DNA from: Spirodela intermedia
Lineage: Eukaryota; Streptophyta; Magnoliopsida; Alismatales; Araceae
DNA length: 64,000 bases
Assembly: GCA_902729315.2 (NCBI GenBank)
Contig: LR746265.1
Location: 1,406,892-1,470,891 of the forward strand
Direction: 5' to 3'
Position 1 is the first letter of the stretch; every line of letters starts with the position of its first letter. The notes beneath the pieces were generated by a model. That model was not told the DNA's origin. It made no database searches and saw only the letters and a list, made by a program, of their open reading frames with translations. Positions 1-9,293 of this stretch are shown piece after piece. Made by a program: the position numbers and the translations under genes.

Positions 1-2107
1 CTCCTTGCCAAACAACAGGAGGAAATCCTGGAAGAAATACGCCATGCCCAATTGGTGGTCCTGGAGAGGGAGACATATTTGGTCCAATTGGTGGCATGGC
101 TCCTGGTGGCAATCCAAGATGACCAAAGGGAGGTCCTAACATGGGCAACTGTATCCCTCCCCGTTGGACATCCCTGCCTGGCAATCTTCCTCTTCCACCT
201 CTCATGGACCTTCCCATTTTTGCACCTTGCTGAACGGACCTATTGATAGAACTTGATCCTTGATTATTTCCAAATGGTGGTTGTGAACCGTTACCAACAA
301 TCTGGACAACACCTGTACGATTAGAATTCATGATACTCTTCTGGGCTCTTCCTTTGGAGCCCTGGGTGTCAAAAGAATTTCTACTATAGTTTTGATCCAT
401 GGGTGAACCATCATCTCCGTATCTTTCCTGTGGATCATCTCCTTGCCCAAAAGAAGCTTTGCTTCTATTCTCAGCTGTATAAGCCCATTCTTCGTCACTC
501 ACTCCAGAAGGAAATTCCGATGTTACGCCTCCTTCAGATCTCCTCCCTTGAAGGGTTGAAACAGAGCTCTCTCGTCCAAAATCAAGATTCTTATTAGGTC
601 TGATCTCTATTGTATCAGAATGGTCATTCACATTTCCAAAACCAGATGATGCTTTAGTAGCTTCATTCCTGCCTCGACTGTCTTTTCTATGGGTAGATCG
701 ACTATGATATTTATCACCATCCCAATCCTTGTCATAATCTAACTCAGCATCACGATCTTTATTTTCTCTGTCCTGTCTAGTTGCATGGCTTCTTCTCCAG
801 TGATCTTTAGAAACCTCACGATCCCTGTTTCTATCATCCCTGTATCCATCCTTTCCCTTGGACGATCGAGAATCCCTGTATCCATCTCTGTCTCGAGTGT
901 TTAAGTTTTTCTCATTGTCTGACTCAGACAGCCCTCGGTCCGCATCATCTGACTCCTTGTAATGTTTTCTTTCAGGAGAGTGTGACCTTTTACTGTGCCT
1001 CCTTTCCCTAGACTCCCTAACACTTCTATCCCTACTCCGTCCATACCCATCATCATCAACATTAACGGATTTCTCACGAATGTCCCGGTGCTGCTTGTGC
1101 TTATCTGACTTCTCACCTTGTGATCTAGAGCTGGTCCTATGGGAACTAGGCTCTATATCCTCCACAGACCTATCTCGGTTTCTCCTTTGTTTTTCATCCT
1201 TCACGTCTCCCTCAAACCTAGTATCACGTGCTGATCTGCTTTCATCATCCTTGACCTCGGGTCTTCCCTTATTGCTGTCTCCATCAACCCTTCTTTCATC
1301 TGCATTACCTGATCTATCACTCCTATCAACAACCGAGTCCAAAAGTCCACTTTTGGCGTCTCCAAGATCATTTCTAGAATCCGCTCTTTCCTTGGAAGAC
1401 CCTTGCTTATTGTGATCAGAAGCCTTTCCACCCCTTGAATCAGATCTATCAGCATAGCTACCGTCTTCGGCTTTTCTTCCCAAATCATTTTCATCCCATT
1501 TTCTACGGGAATGACTCTTCTCCTGATCGCGCGAACTATGACTTTTGTCCCTATGGCTCTCTTTTCTCTCAGTATATCTTGAATCTTTTGTCTGCACTTT
1601 CTCTAGCTCACTCTCATGTGACCCATCCGCTTTGGTCCTGCTTCTGCTCTGAGCGCTCTCGTGCCCAGATGATTTTACGCTTGTTTTCCTTGAAGAAGAC
1701 TTCTCATTATCCTCTCCTCTGACCTTCCGGCTGCTCTCAGATTCTCTTTCTCGGTATCCATCACCAGACCTCTTCTCACTCCTGTCCTCTTGATTCTTCT
1801 TTGGAACTTTGGAACGCGACTCTCTTCTCACGTCATAATCCTCATCGTCACCACTGTCTGCGCGGCTGGAGACGCCAGACTTCCTCCTCCCATCATTCCT
1901 CTCTCCAGAACTCTTCCTCTTTCCAGTTTCTCTTTCCTCAGCTTCAACAGTGCTGCTGCTATGCTGTCTCAATTTGTTGCTCGACCTGTGCTTCCTCTTA
2001 TCAGAGCCATTCCACTCTTCATCTTCTTCAACTCTAGAATCCCTTCCCTCCAGACTTTCCTCCACGTCTCGCTTCACACGACTGTGACTAGGATCTGAGG
2101 CATCCAT
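1..2107 (-). CDS. MTB: m6A methyltransferase non-catalytic subunit MTB (METTL14-like), N-terminal part; 3' end outside window
   Basis: MTB pairs with MTA (METTL3-like) in the nuclear mRNA N6-adenosine methyltransferase complex. One open frame encodes 702 residues from the ATG at 2107 to the window edge. I checked the frame at five separate places and saw no stop. The protein starts MDASDPSHSR. It continues as a low-complexity region rich in Arg, Asp, Ser, Glu and Lys (dispersed SR/ER/KD dipeptides), then a Gly-Arg segment (RSMRGGRGRLPGRD, about residues 630-645). After that comes a Gly/Pro/Met-rich stretch (PPFGHLGLPPGAMPPIGP) typical of plant METTL14 homologues just before the MT-A70 domain. 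The MT-A70 domain itself lies beyond base 1. The start is supported by a 3' splice site 8-9 bases upstream and by family resemblance. Family identity is firm; the catalytic-fold part cannot be judged here. Confidence 0.9.
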   Translation of the reverse strand, partial: MDASDPSHSRVKRDVEESLEGRDSRVEEDEEWNGSDKRKHRSSNKLRQHSSSTVEAEERETGKRKSSGERNDGRRKSGVSSRADSGDDEDYDVRRESRSKVPKKNQEDRSEKRSGDGYRERESESSRKVRGEDNEKSSSRKTSVKSSGHESAQSRSRTKADGSHESELEKVQTKDSRYTERKESHRDKSHSSRDQEKSHSRRKWDENDLGRKAEDGSYADRSDSRGGKASDHNKQGSSKERADSRNDLGDAKSGLLDSVVDRSDRSGNADERRVDGDSNKGRPEVKDDESRSARDTRFEGDVKDEKQRRNRDRSVEDIEPSSHRTSSRSQGEKSDKHKQHRDIREKSVNVDDDGYGRSRDRSVRESRERRHSKRSHSPERKHYKESDDADRGLSESDNEKNLNTRDRDGYRDSRSSKGKDGYRDDRNRDREVSKDHWRRSHATRQDRENKDRDAELDYDKDWDGDKYHSRSTHRKDSRGRNEATKASSGFGNVNDHSDTIEIRPNKNLDFGRESSVSTLQGRRSEGGVTSEFPSGVSDEEWAYTAENRSKASFGQGDDPQERYGDDGSPMDQNYSRNSFDTQGSKGRAQKSIMNSNRTGVVQIVGNGSQPPFGNNQGSSSINRSVQQGAKMGRSMRGGRGRLPGRDVQRGGIQLPMLGPPFGHLGLPPGAMPPIGPNMSPSPGPPIGHGVFLPGFPPVVWQG

Positions 2108-2760
2108 CACCATAACTGGTACAATTCAAAGAACCTGAATGAGCTACATCCCACAAAAAGTTCCCACAAGCAGAAGTAAAAAATGAACAAAAGGGGGAAA
2201 TAAGAAAAACTGTGTGCTCATAAAAATTCACAAACGATAACAAATGGGCGTCTCCGCCCGGTTAGGCGCGAGCGCGAGAGATGTACACGCACTGTGAGGT
2301 GATATACAGCGGTCAATCTACATTCGTCGGCATCAAACCCTAACTCCCACAGAAGTTCGCCCCAGACTCTAACGAGTGAGAAGCCCCTCCCTACTATCTC
2401 TCCGAACAAACTTAACTCCAAAGGGGAATTAGAAAACCTACGTCGCCGAAAAAATCACTCTATGAAGCACGACGTCCCCGGAGAGCACAGCATCTAACAA
2501 TCGCACCAACGACCTAACTCAGCAACACTTCCACTATCAGCAGAGAAGGGGGGGAGCGAGCGGGGAAGGGAAAGGGCAGAAGGGGATCATCCCCACAGAC
2601 GTACCCAGTAGCCGGCGAGAAGCAGCGATCTGCAAAGCGCCCTTGGTGCTCCAGCCATGTCCCTTCGGAGATACGTGGATAGCGGCCGACGACGAGATTC
2701 GTTCGACGTCTGCAGCTTTCTAGGGGTTTTGATCCTCGGGCGAGGAGGATGGTGACTCAC
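2108..2760 (-). promoter_or_regulatory. MTB: MTB 5' leader with a 5'UTR intron
   Basis: Reading the minus strand, a donor CTGG|GTACGT at 2604 and an acceptor TACCAG at 2116 define a 489-bp intron (2116-2604) that ends 8 bases before the MTB start codon. The leader exon lies upstream of 2604, to roughly 2700-2760. A telo-box-like AAACCCTAA is at about 2335-2343. Most of this stretch (about 2335-2720) has a diverged second copy at 6050-6470. Confidence 0.6.
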
Positions 2761-3023
2761 GCTTCGATTGCAGGTCTTACCGTTCTGAGAAAACGCAGTA
2801 TCCGATCTGAGACCCGATAAACAAATCCGAACAATCGGATATCGGTCGGATATGCAATTAAAGATCCGTTTAAGACGCTAAATGGCTGTAAAAAAATGGG
2901 TGTTTATCGGATTTAAGATAAAACGGTAGTGACCGATTGAGAAGGGAAAATAATCCGAATCTTATTTTTAATATTATTTAGATATTAATGGGAAGAGGAA
3001 GTCTGATGCCCGGGTTGTCTTAT

Positions 3024-3045
3024 TGGGCCTAAAAATACAGCCCAT
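3024..3045 (-). promoter_or_regulatory. Paired site II-type elements (TGGGCC / GCCCAT) upstream of MTB
   Basis: TGGGCC at 3024-3029 and GCCCAT at 3040-3045 lie about 0.3 kb upstream of the MTB leader exon. TGGGCY-type elements are common in promoters of plant housekeeping genes; their activity here is inferred. Confidence 0.35.
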
Positions 3046-3352
3046 TAGAGAGAAACTAGGATCCGATACAGAAGATGGGTTCTCATTTCATGAACAAAAG
3101 ACTTTCTCTCTAACCCAACTCTCCTTGGCAGGCGTTTCTCCCCTTCCCTCGATACCCAATTCAGCCATGTAAAAAAATTAAATAATATTTATACCCCGGA
3201 TGCCATAATATCTTATATTATTGACTATTTATTTACTCTTTCTTGCTGTAATATTATTCCCATTACATCTTATATCATTGACTACTAGAGACCATAATAT
3301 TGGTTCATATATACGACTTTTACTAAATGAAAACACCCACTCCCTCTTGCTG

Positions 3353-3356
<4 letters not shown>

Positions 3357-3390
<34 letters not shown>

Positions 3391-3515
3391 ACTCTCTCTC
3401 CACCAAAGCTCTCTGCCGAGGCAAGAGGCAAAGCCAGAAAGCAGTAGGAAACGGGACTAGAATCTACATTAGATGACATCAATAACGCAAGCATATATAT
3501 ATATATATATATATA
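3357..3515. repeat. (TC)n and (TA)n microsatellites between ATI1 and MTB
   Basis: A (TC)n tract lies at about 3359-3388 and a (TA)n tract at about 3493-3515. They sit in the 1-kb gap (2760-3700) between the MTB leader and the ATI1 stop codon. That gap otherwise shows AT-rich DNA, the site II elements at 3024-3045, and G-runs near 3563-3580 within the probable ATI1 3' flank. Short open frames across the tracts are repeat-derived. Confidence 0.85.
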
Positions 3516-3701
3516 CACATAGATTTCGAATGATGCACTGTTCCACGCCCAAGCATACACATAGGGGGGGGAGAGGGGGGGGTTTCTCTTCCATCACATC
3601 ACAGGAGGGCCTCACCTTATCTATTAGGTTCATCACAGCAAGGACCCTTCTTCTCCCAATCACCTTCATTCGTCATCATCGTTGCTGCCTCTGTGGGCGC
3701 C

Positions 3702-4921
3702 TCAGCGATCGGCCGATGAAGCACCGTGGATGACTGGTGCGCATCTGTGGCCGCCAATGATGGAATCCTTGAGATGGCTGGCGCGGCCCAGCAGCCAGCT
3801 CATCCTCTGCAGACACAAATCTTCTAGCGCCGTGAGTCCATGGAACAGGAGGGCGACAGATGAATGGATGCATAAATCTAGAACAGACATCTCATTGAAA
3901 TCTTACCACATTAAGCAGCTTATTATCAGTGGTCAAAGGCCTCCCATTTATACCCAAAAAAAGAAAAAAAAAAAGCTCTACCCACCACGAAAATAAATAA
4001 ATAAACTACTTCGGCAATAATCTACAGTAGGAAGCCACAGATTACAGTGAAGAAAAGAAGAACAACAGAGGGAGGAAGAATCCATCATACCTCATCGCTG
4101 GTGCCCAATTGAGACTTGAGATGGCGAACCTGCCACCTTTCCTGCTGCCATTGCTGCCCCAAGATTACCAGCCCCATGACAGCAGCAGCTACACAGAGGG
4201 ACCAGAATGTGCTCGCCTCCTTTGCATGAGCACAGAGTGAAGCAACCTGCCGCTTCCACCAGGCTTCACAGGGGTGCCCAAACCCTTTATGGTCTGACTT
4301 TTTGATTGACTTTGGAGGCGACTTGGAACCCTGGTCAGAGGAATCATCAGAATCTGCCATCCCAGAGCCCTCATCTTTGGGAACGGATCCACCTGCATGG
4401 GTTTCAGAGTGGAAAGAACCAAAACCAGACACCCCGTAGATGCTGCGCCTCTCCTCAACCAAATCCACACCCTGCAAACTCACAGCACCCTCTTCAAAGT
4501 CAACGCCACCGACAGCAACGCTCTTACCCTCGCCGAGGACTTGAACACCATGAGGATCATCAGCTTTAGATATCATCAGACTCTCAAGAGTAAGGATTTC
4601 TTTCTGGCTTTTCCCAGCTTCTTCCTCAATCAAAACGGAATCTGCACCTTGCACAAAGGATTCTGTGAGAATTTCCACATTATCAGGTTCCAGAGGCAAA
4701 TTCTCGTGCTCACTGGGTGGGAACACGAAATGCCCAGACATGATCATCGCCTGAGAAGGTTGCTCCTCGTTCCTCTTGAAAGCCTCGTTGCTATTAGCTG
4801 GGTCGGCTCCCTCCAGGTCGGGACCTGGGGCGGCAGCATATGCAGAAGCCGTGAGAGAGACAACCTCCCAGTCAGCGCCACGCGCCGAGGTTCCTTCCTG
4901 TCCTTCCCTGTTCTCTGACAT
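3702..4921 (-). CDS. ATI1: ATG8-interacting protein, ATI1/ATI2-like
   Basis: ATI1/ATI2 are plant transmembrane proteins that bind ATG8 and mark ER- and plastid-derived bodies for the vacuole. Two exons, 4091-4921 and 3702-3806, join in phase 0 (GATGAG|gtatga ... tctgcag|AGGATG) to give 311 residues. The N-terminus has DWEVVSLTASAYAAAPGP, the family signature; W18-E-V-V is a candidate ATG8-interacting (AIM) motif. A hydrophobic helix FWSLCVAAAVMGLVILG spans about residues 239-255, followed by the conserved QQWQQERWQV. The second exon supplies the family C-terminus (MSWLLGRASHLKDSIIGG). The middle is acidic and variable. Without the splice, translation would stop two codons into the intron. An AG at about 4982 upstream of the ATG could be the 3' end of a 5'UTR intron. 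Identification is firm; the choice between ATI1 and ATI2 is not. Confidence 0.9.
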
Positions 4922-5707
4922 CTTGAGAAGTTCTTAGTTGTCAAAGCAACAGAGATCTCTCAGGCTCCTGAAATCCCCTGGAAACGAACGAAGGAAAGCC
5001 CTGTAAATATCAGACAACGAGTAGATAACTAGGAAGTCTCAACTTCTGTCAACACATATAATATAAGAAGATCATGCCAAATGGGGGGTCAAAATAACTA
5101 GGCCTTCTTTAACAATTATCAGAAAAAAGTGGATCTTCGGAAGAAAATGTGCATACCCATGATGTGCAGTAACTTCATCACGATTACTGCACATCATGAT
5201 CACAGTAGAAAGCCCACGGAAGCGAGACATGAATGGTAAAATCATCCACCGCAAGAGCAAGCAGAGCCATCAAACATCAGTCTGTTCAACGAAACCATCC
5301 TGTTCTTGAGGGCGACAGGATCATAAACCGAAAATCTCGAAATCCCGTAGATTGGCGCAAAATCGGAAGAACCGGGCAGACCCTGTTGTCAGATTCAATC
5401 GACAAAAGGTTAAAGATGCATCATGCGTCGATGCATATCTTCCTAGAAAGGGGAGGACCTCCCCGGAACGCCAGGGGAGAGAATGAGACGTGCAACCCAA
5501 GTCATCTGAGAGCCGAGAAAAGAGCGGCCGTTGTACGATATTGAAGCTACCAGTACGAACGGGCTGTCCCCGTCAAATCATGGCGGTGGGGGGCGGTAGC
5601 TTCTCCAGCACCGACTCAGTCGAACGGCGGAGATTAGCCCAACTTTACTCATCGCTGTCGCTACCAGGAGAGGAAGAATATCTCTCGACCCGACTTTTAT
5701 CACAAAA
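4922..5707. other. Upstream region of ATI1, no gene recognised
   Basis: The stretch holds the presumed ATI1 5'UTR near 4922-4982 and otherwise mixed-composition DNA. Short open frames on both strands (for example 5490-5765 plus) resemble no family I know. An ATI1 leader exon further upstream, possibly in the duplicated leader at 6050-6470, would make this stretch a 5'UTR intron; that is inference. Confidence 0.4.
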
Positions 5708-6043
5708 TTACTGCAACCTTCTCTGTAGATCGAACGACGAAAGGCTGTGGGGATCAAAAACCTGATGTTCATCATCTGTGGACAGATCCTCTGCTTCCGT
5801 GAGAACCTTCGTGGAGGTCCGATCTTGGTCGTTTACTGCGTCTTCAGGATGTCCGAACTGCCGATGATTCAGAATTTCATCTTCCTCGGCCCCAATTAAT
5901 TTCATCTTCTCCGCCAGAAGATCCCATCTCGCTTCTCGCTTGATCCCAGACGATTTCGATCGCGTCGTAATCAGCATGGTGGTCACCAAGAAACGTAGAA
6001 CAACCTTGAGGCGATTCCCAGCAGTCGATCTGAGGAACGCCAT
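5708..6043 (-). CDS. Hypothetical 111-residue open frame downstream of the duplicated leader
   Basis: An open frame of 111 codons starts at ATG 6043 (context AATCATGG), inside the sequence homologous to the MTB 5'UTR intron. The product starts MAFLRSTAGNRLKVVLRFLV with a hydrophobic N-terminus and has an acidic C-terminal half. I recognise no family. It could be a small gene driven by the duplicated leader, an upstream ORF in an extended ATI1 transcript, or chance. Confidence 0.22.
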   Translation of the reverse strand: MAFLRSTAGNRLKVVLRFLVTTMLITTRSKSSGIKREARWDLLAEKMKLIGAEEDEILNHRQFGHPEDAVNDQDRTSTKVLTEAEDLSTDDEHQVFDPHSLSSFDLQRRLQ

Positions 6044-6470
6044 GATTCGAACCCTAATTTCCGGGGAAGTTCACCCGAGGTAACCTTCCAAGAGAGTGAG
6101 TAATCCCTCCCTCTCATCTCTCCGAACAAACCAACGCCAAAGGGAAAACTCGAAACCCTAGACCGGCTAAGAAACAAACCACGGCAAGACGACGTCGCGG
6201 AAGAACACAGCATCTAGCAATCCCACCGACGACCCAACTCAGCAGCTCTTAGGATTTCCGAGCAGAGAAGGCGAAGCGAGGAAGAGTAAGAGAAGGGGAT
6301 CGTCTCCACCAAACGTACCCAGAAACAATCGACCGAAAACCAGAGGTTGGCAGAGATCCCGAAGCGCTCCGACCACCCCGCCCGCCGGAGCTCTGCGCCG
6401 AAAGCGGCCGATGACGAGATCTGCTCGCCGTGCGCCACCTTCCGACCGAGCCCACAGTCTAGTCTATTTT
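6044..6470 (-). repeat. Second, diverged copy of the MTB 5' leader and 5'UTR intron
   Basis: Collinear similarity to about 2335-2720 in the same orientation is visible by eye. Shared blocks include CATCTCTCCGAACAAAC-like, AACACAGCATCTA(A/G)CAATC, CCAACTCAGCA, AGAAGGGGATC, CGTACCCAG and CGGCCGA(C/T)GACGAGAT. The splice-donor block is also preserved on the minus strand (CTGGGTACGT at about 6315-6325). No MTB coding sequence accompanies this copy; ATI1 is the next downstream gene on the same strand. Confidence 0.85.
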
Positions 6471-6793
6471 TTTGCCGCCTTTTAACGGTTCTCCGAGAAA
6501 CCAGGAATCCGAACTCGGACCCACAATGTATTTGATTACGGATCCAAAAATACCAACTAAGTTTCCGAGCTAGAGGGAGAGAGACACAGAGAGACAGAGA
6601 AGAAGAAGAAGAAGACGACCATGGGTAGGGTGGAGAGGTGGCTTCGCCTTCTTACCCTGAGACATGGAAGCAGAGGAATTGGAGCTACCCAACGAATAAT
6701 ATCAGCCGTACGAGTCCGCTCCGCCATGGCGGCGCTCCATCGGCGCCGCCGGAGTTGCTTACGCAGAGTTCCGACATGAGAATTCTCCAAGGT
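6471..6793. other. 3' flank of the MESD-like gene
   Basis: Probable 3'UTR of the MESD-like gene and spacer. A GA/AGA-rich purine stretch lies at about 6573-6616. Antisense open frames over the MESD exon extend into it but look like shadows of GC-rich coding DNA. No separate gene is seen. Confidence 0.4.
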
Positions 6794-8604
6794 CTACAGC
6801 TCTTCTTTACTGTAACGACGCTCCTCCGCCGCCGCCGTGTCGGGGTCAACACCTCCTCCGCCGGCCGCTCGGCGGACCCTCTCGACGACCTCTTCGAGGG
6901 GAGGGTCACCGGACCTTCTGAACTTCTGCTCGCCGATCTTCATCTCATAAGCCTCCGGCTGGCTCAAGATGAAATCTTTCAACTGGTACACACGGTGGAG
7001 AAGGACATGAGAAAGCGTCAGAAGATATGATGATATCTAAAACCCAAGTCATTCCCATGAACACCATGAGTCAAGCACAGCTACTCCGATTGTGGGACGA
7101 TCTCAGAGCAACGGGTAGAGAAGGAGATATGATGGGTTTCGCAAGAACACCATGAATCAAGCAGAGTTACTCCGATTGTGGGACAATCTCAGAACAGCAG
7201 GCCTCTGCGATGTACCAGGTGATGAAATTTAGCATACTACTAATGAGGTTTATTTCGCCTGAAGCTTGGTATACAATTTCTTTTCTATGTTTTGTGGATA
7301 TGAAGGGAAAGAGAGAATGACGCAGAGATAGGAGAAACTCGGTCAGATTCTTCCAAGAAGAAATCAATGGCGAAGACAAGCGGCAGATTGTGGAATAATT
7401 AAGAACTTGATCGTTTTATGGTGATCTTTCGAAAAATCATGGGCATACCTCCTGCGTGTCCTGCCCCTTCTCCAAGGTAAACATGATTGTGTTGATGTCC
7501 ACTGCTGTGAATTTCGCCTCAATGGATCCTGTTCGAAGAACCTTGGTCCATCTCATGGCGATCTCAGGCACATCATCCTGAAACACTTTCGGGCATCAAG
7601 ATCATTCGGGTGGAGATTTCAGAGCTAATCATGGAAATAATGAAGAAAAAACCCATCTAGGAGAAATAAAAATATCAGGTTGGTGACTGTCTTAACAACA
7701 TTTAAAAAACAAGGGCACCGAAGATCCGCATTCCTGAAGAGGTCAGAAGATTCAAGTATCTCATGTAAATTAAAGGGTGGGTGTGTTCTTATGAAAAAGT
7801 GGAGAATATTCGCATAAATGAAAACCCAACAGCAAAAAAGGGAATCGCACAATGAAAAATGTAGAACAGGAAAGCTAAAACAGGTCAAAATATACGCTAA
7901 TAAATTATTATAACGACGATTTACAGAAGATGAAATGTCTGGATTCGGGGAATTTTCCACGAATGGAAAAGGATATTCCGATTAGCTATCGAAGGATTGC
8001 TGAAGCTCCCGAGTTACCTGTCATGGGAGCAAGAAACCAAGTATTTACGCATCTCAGGGAGAAATTACTATTGCTCCCCTCGCGAATACAGGATCCAGGA
8101 GGTTTCCGCAAGAACACGAAGAATCATCACGTCAACCGGACCAAAATCACAATGCATCATATTCCACGGCAATCCTCGGAAAATGGAAGGGGCGGAAGAG
8201 ATCACAAACCCTATTAGTAACCCTAGCGCAGGAAATGCCTAAATTCCGGACGATCGGTCCGCATGAACGTTTAGAGTGTAGAGCAGAGAGAAATGTACCC
8301 GGGAGCGGGGGGCACCGGGGCGGAGCTTGACGAAGCCGAACGACGGCCCGACGTGCCGCTTCATCATCTCGGCCTGGATCTCCGAGATGTCCATCTTCGA
8401 CAGGTCGGGTGGCGGGGGCTGCGACTGTTCGTCCGTGTGCTTCTTCCGCCCCCATTCCTTCCAGGCCTCGTCCTCCTCCTCGTCGACAACGTCGTCGAGA
8501 TCGTCTGGTACGCTCACCCTCTTCCCCTCCGAGACATGAACGGACAGCAAGAGGAGGAGAACAAGGAGGAAAAGACGTAGAGGGGAGAGGGTCCAGTGCC
8601 CCAT
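6794..8604 (-). CDS. MESD-domain ER protein (plant homologue of LRP chaperone MESD/Boca)
   Basis: Three exons, 8299-8604, 7449-7577 and 6794-6982, all joined in phase 0, encode 207 residues. An N-terminal signal peptide (LRLFLLVLLLLLSVHVSEG) is followed by an acidic stretch and DLSKMDISEIQAEMMKRH. A MESD-like core follows: FGFVKLRPG, a central segment with RWTKVLRTGSIEAKFTAVD and INTIMFTLEKG, and ELKDFILSQPEAYEMKIGEQ. This parallels the animal pattern of FVTV, the IFM strand and KDFL. The last four residues are KEEL, an ER-retention-like tail comparable with the REDL-type tail of animal MESD. In animals MESD/Boca folds LDL-receptor-family proteins; plants lack those clients, so the plant role is unknown. 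Splice sites: CGG|GTACAT / tttcag|GATGAT and GAG|gtatgc / gtaccag|TTG. The start is the only ATG that gives a signal peptide. Confidence 0.78.
7060..7200. repeat. 86-bp direct duplication in intron 2 of the MESD-like gene
   Basis: AACACCATGA(G/A)TCAAGCA followed by TTACTCCGATTGTGGGAC-like sequence occurs at about 7060-7115 and again at about 7146-7200. The offset is 86 bp and few bases differ. It is noncoding, between exons 2 and 3. Confidence 0.85.
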
Positions 8605-9293
8605 ATCGAGCTCTTTCCTCGTGCTGCTCCCCGCACAGTCACTTCTTGTTATGGTTTAGAAGACAAGGCGGCCTTTAATAGAGGAAGGAAAGCGAGTCCA
8701 GAAGCTGCAACACCTCCAGATTCTCCTGATTTGTGTCAATTTCCATTGGTTGCGTTATAAGTCAAACTTGACTTTTTAGAAAGTCAAGGGTAGTTAGTAG
8801 TCAAAGGTGACTTTTTTTAGAAAGTCGAGAGAGAGAGAGTTCCAGGCCTAGCATCAGATTGACAAGTTGGCAAGTCAAAGGTATCAGATTTATTAAATAA
8901 GTAAAAATGCTATAACATAATATGCATCGTATGTAGTCGGATGATTGAATATCCTGGGTTAATTTAATGCATCCAAAGCAGAAAATGGAACAGCAACAGG
9001 TCCTTTGGGTGGGCCAAGATTGACCAATTTCGCACCATCATGCGCTCCGAAGTCAACCCAAGATCTCAAGTAACGCAATCTAAAACTATCATTCCAAAAT
9101 GCAAGTTCTAGGGTTTCTGGCACGCCACTTTCAGAGGGCGCCGGAAAGGGAGGGAAGATCGGCTCGGCAAGGGCTCTCCTCTTCCGGGCTTATTATACTA
9201 AAAAAAGGTATGGTCCCGTTTACATCGAAATCCGGCGAAAAATGAGACCATTTCGAAGTCAACGTACACTTGGGCGGGGTTCTTGATCGCAGA
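8605..9293. other. Spacer between the MESD-like gene and the aminopeptidase stop codon
   Basis: The right part should contain the aminopeptidase 3'UTR; the left part is the promoter and 5'UTR of the MESD-like gene. Repeated AAGTCAA/GTCAAAG words occur around 8760-8880. No gene is seen. Confidence 0.4.
8673..8680 (-). promoter_or_regulatory. TATA-like box of the MESD-like gene
   Basis: On the minus strand CTATTAAAGG lies about 70 bases upstream of the ATG at 8604. It is the best core-promoter candidate; no experimental support is available. Confidence 0.35.

Noticed and set aside
2335-2343. AAACCCTAA as a telomeric insertion
   Set aside because: A single copy, not an array; it is better read as a telo-box in a promoter or leader.
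4397-4918. 173-codon plus-strand open frame over ATI1
   Set aside because: Antisense shadow of the ATI1 exon, which has clear family motifs.
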